A stretch of 64,000 nt of DNA from Thalassotalea crassostreae. Lineage in GTDB: Bacteria; Pseudomonadota; Gammaproteobacteria; Enterobacterales; Alteromonadaceae. The stretch lies in assembly GCF_001831495.1 (NCBI RefSeq), contig NZ_CP017689.1, positions 558,001-622,000 on the forward strand. The letters run 5' to 3'. Shown in pieces: positions 1-8,691 of this stretch (position 1 is its first letter; every line of letters begins with the position of its first letter). A model generated the notes under the pieces. That model had not been told where the DNA came from and did not search any database. It worked only from the letters and a program-made list of their open reading frames with translations. Made by a program: the position numbers and the translations under genes.

Positions 1-147
1 GCGATGCAAAAGGTAAGCATGGTTGGCAATGACTTGTCATTAGATTCAGGGGTTGGTGTATGTGGTAAAGATGGCCAATCAATTCCTGTTGGCGTTGGTC
101 AACCAACCTTGAAAGTTGATGAAATGACCATTGGTGGCACTCAGTAA
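1..147 (+). CDS. tldD: TldD metalloprotease subunit, C-terminal end (partial)
   Basis: Only the last 48 residues and the TAA stop lie in the window; the start is off the left edge. The tail reads [18 protein letters not shown] followed by [20 protein letters not shown], the conserved C-terminus of TldD. TldD pairs with TldE (PmbA) to form a zinc metalloprotease that degrades unfolded peptides and, in some bacteria, matures microcin B17 and supports CcdA turnover. The pmbA partner lies 760 bases downstream on the same strand, with darP between them on the other strand. Confidence 0.9.
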   Translation, partial: AMQKVSMVGNDLSLDSGVGVCGKDGQSIPVGVGQPTLKVDEMTIGGTQ

Positions 148-165
148 TCTTTTATAATGCGTAAT

Positions 166-218
166 AAACTGGGGTCAGAGTCAGATTATTCTTTTAAATC
201 TGACTCTGACCCCAGTTT
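166..218. repeat. 22-bp perfect inverted repeat, REP-like (GGGGTCAGAGTCAGA)
   Basis: The arms at 166–187 and 197–218 are perfect reverse complements, separated by a 9-nt AT-rich loop. The core GGGGTCAGAGTCAGA resembles the short palindromes scattered through many proteobacterial genomes, often linked to REP-associated tyrosine transposases. It sits between the convergent ends of tldD and darP and could also stop transcription from both sides. A second palindrome with the same GGGTCAGA core lies at 24565–24635. Assignment to a repeat family is inferred. Confidence 0.7.
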
Positions 219-228
219 TATGTTTTGA

Positions 229-744
229 TTATTCGAACGTTACGCAGTCTTTCAAATATTTGAATAACTCTTTATAGCTTTTAGCTGGCTTCTCAGCTTT
301 TACTTCTTTACTCGCATTACGCACTAATTGACGTAGCTTTTGTCTTTCAAGCGCTTCATGTTCGCTTAATAATGGTTCAATTTGGCTTGCATCGGCGATT
401 AAATTGTCCCGAAGTTCTTCTATCTTACTTGATTGAAAGGCGGCAATGGTATGGCGATTTTTGATCTTTTCAATGCCAAATTTTATTGCTTCAACATCAA
501 GAGTAGCAATCTGCTTTGCTACAAAACGCAAGTTACGGGCATAAGCATCATGTTTACCACGTATTTTATCGGCCAATCTAAGTGCAGCTAAAAGCTCTTC
601 ATCTAATGGTAATGTCGAACGTTGATTAACATTAAAGTTGGCAAGAACTTCGGCAAGATCTTGTAATTCGTGATGATCACGTTTCTGTTCTGATTTACTG
701 ATGATGATGATATCTTCATCAATGGGTTTCTTTTTCTTAGCCAT
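229..744 (-). CDS. darP: Ribosome biogenesis factor DarP (YjgA family)
   Basis: This 171-residue protein matches the DUF615/YjgA family in length and character: a basic start (MAKKKK), then a highly charged, mostly helical body with the LPLDEELLAALRLADKI segment typical of the family. DarP associates with late 50S precursors and promotes formation of the peptidyl-transferase centre. It lies antiparallel between tldD and pmbA; darP next to pmbA is also the arrangement in E. coli. The gene ends just beyond the 166–218 palindrome, which may terminate it. Confidence 0.9.
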   Translation of the reverse strand: MAKKKKPIDEDIIIISKSEQKRDHHELQDLAEVLANFNVNQRSTLPLDEELLAALRLADKIRGKHDAYARNLRFVAKQIATLDVEAIKFGIEKIKNRHTIAAFQSSKIEELRDNLIADASQIEPLLSEHEALERQKLRQLVRNASKEVKAEKPAKSYKELFKYLKDCVTFE

Positions 745-908
745 AATCTTTTATTTTATTGCCTGAGCTGAACGTACGCTGATTATACATTAAAAAAGCA
801 GTAATTTAATACCCAAAGCTAGGCTCTATGATATGCTTGCACATAGGAAGTGTGGAGATACACACAAATATTCAATTATATAAATTTGTCGGACATTATT
901 TAGATATC

Positions 909-2252
909 ATGGAAAACACTGAATCAATCAATGCTGCTATTGGGCAGGTTAAAGAAAGCGTTAGTAAAGTACTTGAGTTGGCGAAGAGATTAGGTGCTGA
1001 TAATGCTGAAGTGTCGATCAGTAAACAACAAGGGTTAAGCGTTTCTACCCGTCTTGGAGAAGTAGATACCGTTGAGTTTACCAATGATGGTGCCCTTGGA
1101 TTAACGGTTTACAAAGATGGTCGTAAAGGCTCTGCATCAACGGCTGATCTTTCTGATAACGCCCTTAAACAGTCAGTGCAGGCGGCAATCAATATTGCTC
1201 AATATACCTCAAAAGATCCAAATTCCGGCCTAGCGGATAAAGAACTTCTATGTTTTGAAGATAAAGACCTAGATTTATATCACCCCAAATCACTAAGTAC
1301 CGAACAAGCGATAGATATTGCTAAAGAATCAGAAGCTAACGCACTGAGTTACGATTCTCGAATTATTAATTCTGATGGCGCTAATTTTGCTAGCTATGAA
1401 GGTTTTAAAGTATATGGCAATAGCCACGGCATGTTGAGTGGTTACCCAAGTACCCGTCATAGTTTAAGTTGTATGATGATTGCCGGCGAAAATGACGATA
1501 TGCAACGTGATTACAGTTATACCGTTAGTCGAGAATTTAATCAGTTAGTCGCTGCTAAACAAATAGGTGTCGAAGCGGCGCAAGCAGCTGTAGCAAGACT
1601 AAATAGTCAAAAAATCGGTACGCAGAAAGTGCCTGTGATGTTTCGGGCCGATGTGGCAAATAGTATTTTTGGTCATTTTATTTCAGCGATCAGTGGTGGT
1701 AACTTGTATCGCAACTCGTCATTTTTGCTTGATGCAATTGGCAAGCAAGTATTTTCAGAACATTTACAAATTTCAGAACGTCCTCATATCAAACGCGGAC
1801 TTGCAAGTAGTTCTTTTGATGCCGAAGGTGTAGCTACGCAAGATAGAGAATTTATTACCGATGGGGTATTACAGTCTTATCTTTTAACAAGTTATTCTGC
1901 TCGTAAATTGGGTTTAACTTCTACAGGTAACGCCGGTGGCATCCATAATTGGCAGATTTCTGCTAATGGTGGTGATTTTGACGCCATGTTAAAAACGCTC
2001 GGTACAGGCTTGTTGGTAACTGAATTAATGGGACAGGGTGTTAATGTCGTTAATGGCGACTATTCACGAGGGGCTGCAGGTTTTTGGGTAGAAAATGGAC
2101 AGATAGCCTTTCCTGTTGCAGAAATCACTATTGCAGGTAATTTGAAAGATATCTTCAATTCAATTGTTGCAACAGGAAATGATTTTGATTTACGTGGCAG
2201 CATTAAAACTGGTTCGGTGATAATCGAAGAGATGCAAGTTTCTGGTCAATAA
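909..2252 (+). CDS. pmbA: TldE/PmbA, partner subunit of the TldD metalloprotease
   Basis: I chose the ATG at 909 (447 residues, close to the 450 of E. coli PmbA). The frame is open back to 828, but those extra 27 residues have no counterpart in the family. Conserved stretches include GNSHGMLSGYPSTRHSLS, LLTSYSARKLGLTSTGNAGG and GDYSRGAAGFWVENG near the C-terminus. In the TldD/E heterodimer PmbA lacks the HExxxH zinc site, which is on TldD. No strong ribosome-binding site precedes 909, so the start is likely rather than certain. A hairpin at 2261–2307 follows the stop. Confidence 0.93.
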   Translation: MENTESINAAIGQVKESVSKVLELAKRLGADNAEVSISKQQGLSVSTRLGEVDTVEFTNDGALGLTVYKDGRKGSASTADLSDNALKQSVQAAINIAQYTSKDPNSGLADKELLCFEDKDLDLYHPKSLSTEQAIDIAKESEANALSYDSRIINSDGANFASYEGFKVYGNSHGMLSGYPSTRHSLSCMMIAGENDDMQRDYSYTVSREFNQLVAAKQIGVEAAQAAVARLNSQKIGTQKVPVMFRADVANSIFGHFISAISGGNLYRNSSFLLDAIGKQVFSEHLQISERPHIKRGLASSSFDAEGVATQDREFITDGVLQSYLLTSYSARKLGLTSTGNAGGIHNWQISANGGDFDAMLKTLGTGLLVTELMGQGVNVVNGDYSRGAAGFWVENGQIAFPVAEITIAGNLKDIFNSIVATGNDFDLRGSIKTGSVIIEEMQVSGQ

Positions 2253-2260
2253 ATAGCGAT

Positions 2261-2307
2261 GTAGCAAAGGACTTATTTGCCAGCCTAAGTGCAAATAAGT
2301 TCGCTAC
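2261..2307. terminator. Hairpin between convergent pmbA and mgtE
   Basis: ACTTATTTGC (2271–2280) pairs perfectly with GCAAATAAGT (2291–2300) around a 10-nt loop, and GTAGC (2261–2265) pairs with GCTAC (2303–2307) after a small bulge. It lies exactly between the two converging stop codons. There is no long T-run, so a role as bidirectional terminator is inferred from position. Confidence 0.5.
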
Positions 2308-3665
2308 TATCCAAGCATTAGGGTTGCTGTTCCAAGGAACGCGAATATCCCAACCACATCAGTCACGGTTGTTAATATCACACTACCAGCTAGTGCTGGA
2401 TCGATGTTCATTTTTTTCAGCACTAGTGGAATGATAACACCGGCTAGGCCCGCTGCAGTTAGGTTCATTAACATGGCAAAAGCGATTATGCCACCGAGTA
2501 CAAGGTCAGACTTCCAAATGGCGACAATAGCGGCCATGAATAATGCCCAAATCAATCCATTTAAAAAACCAATGGCAAGTTCTTTAACTAAAATAATCCG
2601 CGAGTTGTTTTCACCAATATGACCTAATGCCATACCGCGAATTACAAGTGTTAGTGTTTGTGCGCCGGCAACGCCGCCCATGCTTGGTACTAATGTATTC
2701 AATACCGCTAATATGGCCATTTGCGACAATATGCCTTCAAACATACTAGACACTGCAACAGCCATTAAGGCAGTAATAAGATTTACACCGAGCCAAACGG
2801 AACGTTGCTGCGTTGATTTAAAGACTGGTGCGAAAGTATCAGCGTCATCGTCGAGACCCGCCATACTCATCATCGAGTGCTCTGCTTCTTCACGGATGAT
2901 GTCAATGACGTCGTCGATAGTGATACGACCAAGTAAGTGACCATCTTCATCAATAACAGGTGCAGAAAGCCAGTCATGGCGTTCAAATAATGTTGCTACT
3001 TCTGTTTCGTCCATATCGGCAGGTACAGGCACCGTATCATAATCGGTAATTTCTGCGATTGTTTGCACAGGTCGGGCGGTAACTAAATTAGCGAGCGAAA
3101 CCGAACCGATAAATTTATCCTCTCGGTTTACCACATAAAAAGAATCGGTTGCTTCTGGCAAGTCACCTTTTAATCGTAAATATCTTAAAATCACATCGAT
3201 GGTAACATCTGGACGCAAGGTGATGGTATCGGTGTTCATGATACCGCCAGCAGTATCTTCGTCGTACGCTAACGCTTGCTCAACTCGAAGCCTGTCTTGT
3301 GAGTCCATTGACTTCAGTACTTCGTTGTATACCGAATCAGGTAGGGTTCTTAATACTTCAGCAAGATCATCTATATCCATGCCTTCGGCAACAGCTGCAA
3401 CTTTTTCAGGTTGCATGTTTTTCAAAATACCTTTCCGCACTTCTTCGGATAATTCTTCGAGTATTTCACCGTGTAAATCTGGGTCGATGAGTTGCCATAA
3501 TACATTACGGCTACGTGCAGTAGAGGATTCTAATAATAAGGCTATGTCATAAGCAGGTAAGTTCTGAAACATTTTACGCACGTAAACGAACATACCACTT
3601 TCAAGAGCGGTATTTATCTCGAGTAAACGTTTTTGGCTTGTGTCTTGTTCAGATATTTCCGGCAT
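2307..3665 (-). CDS. mgtE: Magnesium transporter MgtE
   Basis: The 452-residue protein has the MgtE layout: an N-terminal superhelical domain (about 1–130) with the EELSEEVRKGILKNM type of repeats, a CBS pair (about 135–255) that senses cytoplasmic Mg2+, and a five-helix membrane domain (about 285–450) with NTLVPSMGGVAGAQTLTLV, the signature of the pore region. MgtE is a gated Mg2+ channel in the inner membrane. It is separated from ptsO by about 160 bases containing an 8-bp hairpin (3705–3728), so it probably has its own promoter. Confidence 0.92.
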   Translation of the reverse strand: MPEISEQDTSQKRLLEINTALESGMFVYVRKMFQNLPAYDIALLLESSTARSRNVLWQLIDPDLHGEILEELSEEVRKGILKNMQPEKVAAVAEGMDIDDLAEVLRTLPDSVYNEVLKSMDSQDRLRVEQALAYDEDTAGGIMNTDTITLRPDVTIDVILRYLRLKGDLPEATDSFYVVNREDKFIGSVSLANLVTARPVQTIAEITDYDTVPVPADMDETEVATLFERHDWLSAPVIDEDGHLLGRITIDDVIDIIREEAEHSMMSMAGLDDDADTFAPVFKSTQQRSVWLGVNLITALMAVAVSSMFEGILSQMAILAVLNTLVPSMGGVAGAQTLTLVIRGMALGHIGENNSRIILVKELAIGFLNGLIWALFMAAIVAIWKSDLVLGGIIAFAMLMNLTAAGLAGVIIPLVLKKMNIDPALAGSVILTTVTDVVGIFAFLGTATLMLG

Positions 3666-3704
3666 GATGCACCCTTTGCCGATTATTGTTCTTGGTTTTG
3701 CAGG

Positions 3705-3728
3705 GTTATCTATTTTCAGTTAGATAAC
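3705..3728 (-). other. Small hairpin between ptsO and mgtE
   Basis: GTTATCTA (3705–3712) and TAGATAAC (3721–3728) form a perfect 8-bp stem with an 8-nt loop. It lies downstream of the ptsO stop and upstream of the mgtE start, both on the minus strand. It has no T-run, so a weak terminator and an mgtE leader structure are both possible. Confidence 0.35.
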
Positions 3729-3824
3729 TTGCTTTAATAATCAGAAGTTTAACGTAAGTAACGGTTTTTATCAGCTTTTTTCTTTAAATAAGGTTTATGT
3801 TTATTTTCTAACAGAACGAAATAC

Positions 3825-4100
3825 TTAGTTTTCTTCATCAAACTTGTCTAAGAATAATTGGCAAACGGCATCCATCGCTTGCTCTGCATCATTTCCTTCG
3901 GCCTTCACTTGTACCTGCTTTCCTTGACTTCCTGTTAACAACATTAAGCCCATGATAGATCCTGCATCGGCTGATTTATTGTCGAGAGTAAGTGTTATTT
4001 TAGCGTCATAATTCTGACTAAGCTTGGCAAGTTTTGTTGCAGCACGGGCATGTAATCCAAGTTTGTTTTCAATAACTAATAGCTGTTCGAGTATATTCAA
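3825..4100 (-). CDS. ptsO: NPr, HPr-like phosphocarrier of the nitrogen PTS
   Basis: At 91 residues it has the HPr fold length and the phospho-histidine motif GLHARAATKL, with His17 as the expected site and a serine-containing segment (DAGSIMGLMLL, Ser48). NPr passes phosphate from EI-Ntr to EIIA-Ntr. It is the last gene of the rpoN–hpf–ptsN–rapZ–ptsO run and follows rapZ by 8 bases, the usual gammaproteobacterial arrangement, which argues for NPr rather than the sugar-PTS HPr. Confidence 0.93.
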   Translation of the reverse strand: MNILEQLLVIENKLGLHARAATKLAKLSQNYDAKITLTLDNKSADAGSIMGLMLLTGSQGKQVQVKAEGNDAEQAMDAVCQLFLDKFDEEN

Positions 4101-4108
4101 TGGCTTAC

Positions 4109-4954
4109 CTACGGTTTAATCTCGCGATGTCTAATTTGCACATCTTTGTCCTGCTTTTTGAACTGCTCAGCCAATGCTTCGGCAATATAGACGCTACGAT
4201 GCTGTCCGCCTGTACAGCCAATTGCAATCGTTAAATAGGTTCGGTTATTGCGTTCTAAGTGTGGTAGCCAAGTCATCATAAATGAATTTATTTGCCAAAC
4301 AAATTTGGTCACGATAGCCTGGCTTTGTAGAAAATCTTTAACCGGTTGATCTAGGCCGTTATAGGCTTTCAACCCTTGCTCCCAAAATGGATTAGGTAAA
4401 AACCTAGCATCGAACACATAGTCTGCATCAGATGGCACTCCATATTTGAAGCCAAAGGACTCAAAAACAATAACCAGTTTACCTGATGTTGTACCCAAAA
4501 CTCGTTCGCGCACTAAATCGGCTAATTGATGTGGTGTCAGCTTAGTGGTATTTATATATAAATCCGCACGACTAGCGACCGGATCTAATAATTTTTTCTC
4601 CAATTCGATCGCTTGATCAAGAGCCATGTTCTGTCTGATTAGCGGGTGGAGTCGACGGGTTTCACTAAATCGACGAATCAACTCATCATTGTCTGCGTCT
4701 AAATACAGAATGCTTAATTCTACTGTATTGGGTAAATAATCAATAATTTCGCTAGCGTCATCAGGGTTGCTAGGCAAGTTACGGACATCGAGGGAAACAG
4801 CAACGTTCTCATAGTCGTTAATTACAGTATGAGTTAATGCTGGTAGTAAATTTACCGGAATATTATCAACGCAGTAATAGCCCAAATCTTCTAGTACCCT
4901 GAGGGCAACCGTTTTACCTGAGCCTGAGCGACCGCTGACAATGATTAATTTCAT
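4109..4954 (-). CDS. rapZ: RNase adapter protein RapZ (YvcJ/YhbJ family)
   Basis: The 281-residue protein opens with a Walker A motif, GRSGSGKT (residues 8–15), and has the conserved C-terminal GCTGGQHRSVYIAE motif (about 246–259). RapZ binds the sRNA GlmZ and directs RNase E to it, so controlling glucosamine-6-phosphate synthase and entry of carbon into cell-wall precursors. It sits between ptsN and ptsO with 8-base gaps, consistent with co-transcription. Confidence 0.94.
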   Translation of the reverse strand: MKLIIVSGRSGSGKTVALRVLEDLGYYCVDNIPVNLLPALTHTVINDYENVAVSLDVRNLPSNPDDASEIIDYLPNTVELSILYLDADNDELIRRFSETRRLHPLIRQNMALDQAIELEKKLLDPVASRADLYINTTKLTPHQLADLVRERVLGTTSGKLVIVFESFGFKYGVPSDADYVFDARFLPNPFWEQGLKAYNGLDQPVKDFLQSQAIVTKFVWQINSFMMTWLPHLERNNRTYLTIAIGCTGGQHRSVYIAEALAEQFKKQDKDVQIRHREIKP

Positions 4955-4962
4955 AATTACCC

Positions 4963-5415
4963 TTAAGTATTTCGTTCTATAAGTGAATATAGTTGTGTAG
5001 AAGTTTCACAACGCCTAACTTGTTTACTGATGTCTTTGTTACTTAACAAACGAGCAATACTCGCCAGAGTCTCTAAGTGCTGTTGGCAATGGTCTTCGGG
5101 AACGAATAAGGCAAAAAATATATCAACCTTTTTATCATCAATAGCGTTAAAAGCGATAGCTGATTCGGTGGTAACGAGAACTGCGATAGGTTGCTCTGAG
5201 TTATCTATTCGACCGTGTGGAATTGCTATTCCATTACCGATACCAGTACTACTAAGCTTTTCACGAGTCATTAAACTATTGAGTAAAGCCTTCTCATCAC
5301 AACTTTTAATTTTAGTCGAAGCAACTCTACTGATTTGTTCCAGAACGTTTTTTTTACTATTTCCCCTAACGCCACAAAGTGTGCGTTCGGGGGTTAGAAT
5401 ACTACTTAAATTCAT
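4963..5415 (-). CDS. ptsN: EIIA-Ntr, nitrogen PTS regulatory protein
   Basis: This 150-residue PTS EIIA type-2 domain has its phosphorylated histidine in NGIAIPHGR (His67). Phosphorylated or free EIIA-Ntr adjusts K+ uptake, phosphate signalling and envelope functions in relatives. It is separated from hpf by 2 bases. Together with ptsO in the same run this supplies two of the three Ntr-PTS proteins; the EI-Ntr gene (ptsP) is not in the window. Confidence 0.94.
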   Translation of the reverse strand: MNLSSILTPERTLCGVRGNSKKNVLEQISRVASTKIKSCDEKALLNSLMTREKLSSTGIGNGIAIPHGRIDNSEQPIAVLVTTESAIAFNAIDDKKVDIFFALFVPEDHCQQHLETLASIARLLSNKDISKQVRRCETSTQLYSLIERNT

Positions 5416-5417
5416 AA

Positions 5418-5705
5418 TTAGTGTTTAGACAATTTAGCCTTGTGCTTTAAAACTTGACGATCAAGTTTATCAATTAAACTATCAATAGCTGCATACATAT
5501 CTTCATGGTCTGCGGAGCCAAATATTTCACCACCATTTAAGTGAATCGTTGCTTCCGCAATTTGCTGCAGTTTTTCAACTTTCAATACAACATACACATT
5601 ATTAATATGATCGAAATGTCGTTCCAATTTTTCAAATTTCTGATTCACATATGAACGCATAGAATCGGTAACTTCAACATGGTGACCTGATAGATTAATT
5701 TGCAT
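5418..5705 (-). CDS. hpf: Short ribosome hibernation promoting factor
   Basis: The protein has 95 residues, the length of the short HPF class, and shows the family pattern: MQINLSGHHVEVTDSMRSYV at the N-terminus and HEDMYAAIDSLIDKLDRQ towards the C-terminus. It binds the 30S decoding region and promotes 100S ribosome dimers in stationary phase. It lies directly downstream of rpoN with a 24-base gap. No long-HPF C-terminal dimerisation domain is present. Confidence 0.93.
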   Translation of the reverse strand: MQINLSGHHVEVTDSMRSYVNQKFEKLERHFDHINNVYVVLKVEKLQQIAEATIHLNGGEIFGSADHEDMYAAIDSLIDKLDRQVLKHKAKLSKH

Positions 5706-5729
5706 AAGCTGTATCCTTATTTTATCGGT

Positions 5730-7226
5730 TTAAATTAAGCTCTTTCTTTGATTCGAAGGCGGGATTCCTAATGCTTCTCTATATTTAGCAATAGTTCGCC
5801 TTGCAACGTTAATTCCCTGCTCGGACAATAATAGAGCTATCTTACTGTCGCTTAATGGTTTGCTTGGTTTTTCAGCTTCAACCAATTTTCCAATTAACGC
5901 TCTAATCGCTGTAGAAGAACATTCTCCGCCGCTTTCAGTGCTTACGTGACTAGAGAAAAAGTATTTCAACTCAAAAATACCTCTAGGTGTATGCATATAC
6001 TTATTTGTCGTTACTCGTGAGATTGTAGATTCATGCATTTCAACAGCTTCTGCAATATCATTTAACACCATTGGACGCATCGCTTCTGGTCCATGCTCAA
6101 AAAAAGCTTGCTGCATTTGTACGATACAGTTTGATACTTTCAATAAGGTTTCATTTCTACTTAATAGTGACTTGATAAACCACTTAGCTTCTTGCAAGTG
6201 GGTACGAATAAATTGGCCATCACTCTCTGAGGTTTTGCTTTTAGTCAGTGCTGCGTATTGTTGATTAATGCCTAATTTTGGCGCTGTGTCTGGGTTTAAT
6301 TCTACTGTCCACCGGCCATTTTTCTTAAATACGCTGACGTCAGGAATGACATATTGTTCGTCACTTTTGGCTATCGCATCACCTGGTCTTGGGTTTAACG
6401 TATGAATTAATCGCATGACCTCTTTAAGCTCATCTTCTTTAAGCTTAGTTTTGCGCATAATGGTTCTAAAATCGCGATTACCGAGTAAATCAATATGATT
6501 TTCAATAACGTTCTTTGCGTCGTCTAAATGTGGCGTGTCTTTATCAAACTGTGATAATTGAATGAGTAAACAATCTGCAATTGATTGCGCGCCAACGCCA
6601 ATAGGATCGAATAAATGAATACGTTTTAATACTGCTTCAACTTCATCTAATTCTACTTCTTCATCGCCGAGACTTTCTAACACGTCTTCGACAGTGATTG
6701 TTAAATAGCCGCTGTCATCGATAGCGTCGATAATGGTAGTCGCAATTGTCTTATCAGTGTCGGTAAATGGGGTTAACTCCATTTGCCAGTATAGGTGGTC
6801 TTGAATGGAATCTGAGGTTTCGCCTTGATAGACGTAATCATCATCGGAACTGGCTGCTATACCAGTGTTAGATGTACCCGCACTAAAGCTTTCTTCCCAG
6901 GTACTGTCGACCGATAAGTCTTCTGGGATTTCGGTTTTATTTAAGGCTTCTGTTGTCGAAATTTCATCTCTGCTAGGTGCTGCATCTTCAGTGCCATCAA
7001 GGCTAGCTTCTGCGGAAGATATTTGTTCAATGGACTCATTACCTGATTCACTATCTGATTCATTCGAACCAGTTTCATCAACTTCTAAAAGTGGGTTCGA
7101 ATCAAGAGCTTCTTGGATTTCTTGTTGCAGGTCGAGAGTAGACAATTGCAGCAATTTGATTGCTTGCTGCAATTGCGGTGTCATGGTTAAATGTTGCCCC
7201 ATTCGGAGCTGAAGACTAGGTCTCAT
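5730..7226 (-). CDS. rpoN: RNA polymerase sigma-54 factor
   Basis: I place the start at 7226 (498 residues), because [20 protein letters not shown] is the conserved region I beginning; the frame stays open to 7289 without family support. Region I is Gln/Leu-rich (about 1–50), followed by an acidic, serine-rich region II (about 55–120), the core-binding region, and the C-terminal DNA-binding domain with the RpoN box [10 protein letters not shown]. Sigma-54 needs activator ATPases and reads –24/–12 promoters. It heads the hpf–ptsN–rapZ–ptsO run and follows lptB. Confidence 0.95.
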   Translation of the reverse strand: MRPSLQLRMGQHLTMTPQLQQAIKLLQLSTLDLQQEIQEALDSNPLLEVDETGSNESDSESGNESIEQISSAEASLDGTEDAAPSRDEISTTEALNKTEIPEDLSVDSTWEESFSAGTSNTGIAASSDDDYVYQGETSDSIQDHLYWQMELTPFTDTDKTIATTIIDAIDDSGYLTITVEDVLESLGDEEVELDEVEAVLKRIHLFDPIGVGAQSIADCLLIQLSQFDKDTPHLDDAKNVIENHIDLLGNRDFRTIMRKTKLKEDELKEVMRLIHTLNPRPGDAIAKSDEQYVIPDVSVFKKNGRWTVELNPDTAPKLGINQQYAALTKSKTSESDGQFIRTHLQEAKWFIKSLLSRNETLLKVSNCIVQMQQAFFEHGPEAMRPMVLNDIAEAVEMHESTISRVTTNKYMHTPRGIFELKYFFSSHVSTESGGECSSTAIRALIGKLVEAEKPSKPLSDSKIALLLSEQGINVARRTIAKYREALGIPPSNQRKSLI

Positions 7227-7310
7227 TGTCGAAAAACAATTCCAAAAAATATTTATGCAAATTAATTTAAATATTGACTCTATTGTCAAAAATTAAATTT
7301 AATGCGTGAA

Positions 7311-7348
7311 AAGTAATGCTGTAATAATTATAAAAGAGAGCATTACTT
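7311..7348 (-). terminator. Hairpin between lptB and rpoN
   Basis: AAGTAATGCT (7311–7320) and AGCATTACTT (7339–7348) form a perfect 10-bp stem around an 18-nt loop. Read on the minus strand it is followed by TTTTC, giving a weak terminator or attenuator that could separate LPS-export transcripts from rpoN. Confidence 0.4.
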
Positions 7349-7388
7349 AATTAAAATTACTTTGATATCTTAAATATCACTTTACTAA

Positions 7389-8117
7389 CTATAGCGTGAA
7401 TTTTTCACCTAGGTATACATCTCGAACATGTTGGTTACTAAGCACCTGTTCAGCATTGCCTTCCGCGATTAATTCTCCATGGCTTACAATGTACGCATGC
7501 TCACAGACATCAAGAGTTTCCCTAACGTTGTGATCAGTAATAAGTACGCCAATCCCCCTCGCTTTGAGGTGTAAAATTATTTTTTTTATATCGCCAACCG
7601 ATATAGGATCAACACCTGCGAAAGGTTCGTCGAGCAATATAAATTGTGGATCGGCCGCTAGCGCGCGCGCGATTTCAACACGACGTCGCTCGCCGCCTGA
7701 CAAACTTTGCCCTGTGTTTTCAACAATATGTCCAATATTAAACTCTTCTACCAATGACTCTAACTTTTCTTGACGGCCAACGTCATCGAGATCTTTACGG
7801 GTTTGTAATATCGCCATAATATTGTCAAATACACTTAATTTCCGAAATATCGATGCTTCTTGTGGTAGATAACCTATACCTTGACGAGCTCTTTCGTGCA
7901 TAGGTTGCAGGGTTAAATCTTCACCATTTAAACTTACTTTGCCATCATCGGAAGGAACTAGGCCAACAATCATATAAAACGAGGTGGTTTTACCTGCACC
8001 ATTTGGTCCTAACAGCCCTACAACTTGTCCAGCGTTCACTGTTATGCTGACATCTTTTACCACTTTTCGGCCTTTATAGGCTTTGGCTAAATTTTCTGCT
8101 TTTAAAGTTGCTGTCAT
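7389..8117 (-). CDS. lptB: LPS export ABC transporter ATPase LptB
   Basis: A 242-residue ABC ATPase with Walker [10 protein letters not shown] (37–45), signature [16 protein letters not shown], and Walker [14 protein letters not shown]. LptB dimers power LptFG to extract LPS from the inner membrane and push it along the LptC–LptA–LptD bridge. It follows lptA by 37 bases in the conserved kdsD–kdsC–lptC–lptA–lptB order. lptF/lptG are not in the window. Confidence 0.95.
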   Translation of the reverse strand: MTATLKAENLAKAYKGRKVVKDVSITVNAGQVVGLLGPNGAGKTTSFYMIVGLVPSDDGKVSLNGEDLTLQPMHERARQGIGYLPQEASIFRKLSVFDNIMAILQTRKDLDDVGRQEKLESLVEEFNIGHIVENTGQSLSGGERRRVEIARALAADPQFILLDEPFAGVDPISVGDIKKIILHLKARGIGVLITDHNVRETLDVCEHAYIVSHGELIAEGNAEQVLSNQHVRDVYLGEKFTL

Positions 8118-8154
8118 CGCTTTCTTTTATCACTTAATGTATTTATTTATTTAT

Positions 8155-8691
8155 TTATTGATTGTTTTCGATTGTGCTATCTAATTTTTCTTCGGTTTTT
8201 TTATCAACCGCTTTTTTAGCTTCCGGTTTCAATATTGTAGTAACCGCTTCAGTACTTTCAGCACTTAGTTGTTCGGTAGCAATGTTGTAGGTGATAATAT
8301 CGCCTTGCACCATACTACCTTCTTGGCTGACCTTTGCATTACCTTTTATAATGATCATCTGCGAAGAAGGTGAATAGCTTATTTCATTTGCTTGTAGTTC
8401 AATCTTTTGTCCATCATCGAGTAATTGACTAAATTTTGCTGGTTTACCGCGAGCTATGTAAGTCTTGCTTTCACTGTTTGCATCATTGCTCACTTGCACT
8501 ATATCGGCTTCTATATTTAAGCTTCCTTGGGTGATTTTTACATCCTCCATATAGCTAGCAATTTTGTTTTTTAAGTCGCTTGATTGTTTTTTCGCGACTA
8601 TTTTAATTTCTTGTGTAAAATCAACTTCTGCAGCGTTTGCAAAAGTTGCAGTAAGCAAAGCGAATAATGAAAGTGATAATTTACGATTCAT
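8155..8691 (-). CDS. lptA: Periplasmic LPS transport protein LptA
   Basis: A signal peptide (MNRKLSLSLFALLTATFANA) is followed by an OstA/LptA jelly-roll domain with ARGKPAKFSQ and LSAESTEAVTTIL. LptA polymers bridge LptC and LptD across the periplasm. The C-terminus is Lys/Glu-rich. I chose the ATG at 8691 (178 residues, 11-base overlap with lptC). An upstream ATG at 8715 would add eight residues and overlap lptC by 35 bases; neither has a clear ribosome-binding site, so the start is uncertain. Confidence 0.88.
   Translation of the reverse strand: MNRKLSLSLFALLTATFANAAEVDFTQEIKIVAKKQSSDLKNKIASYMEDVKITQGSLNIEADIVQVSNDANSESKTYIARGKPAKFSQLLDDGQKIELQANEISYSPSSQMIIIKGNAKVSQEGSMVQGDIITYNIATEQLSAESTEAVTTILKPEAKKAVDKKTEEKLDSTIENNQ

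Noticed and set aside
828..908. N-terminal extension of PmbA
   Set aside because: The extra 27 residues do not align with the family; ATG at 909 gives the normal length.
2404..3552. Several plus-strand open frames opposite mgtE
   Set aside because: They are shadows of the strongly conserved MgtE frame and have no family features or ribosome-binding sites.
7060..7100. GTTCGAATC-like sequence resembling a tRNA T-loop
   Set aside because: It is inside the rpoN coding sequence and no cloverleaf can be formed around it.
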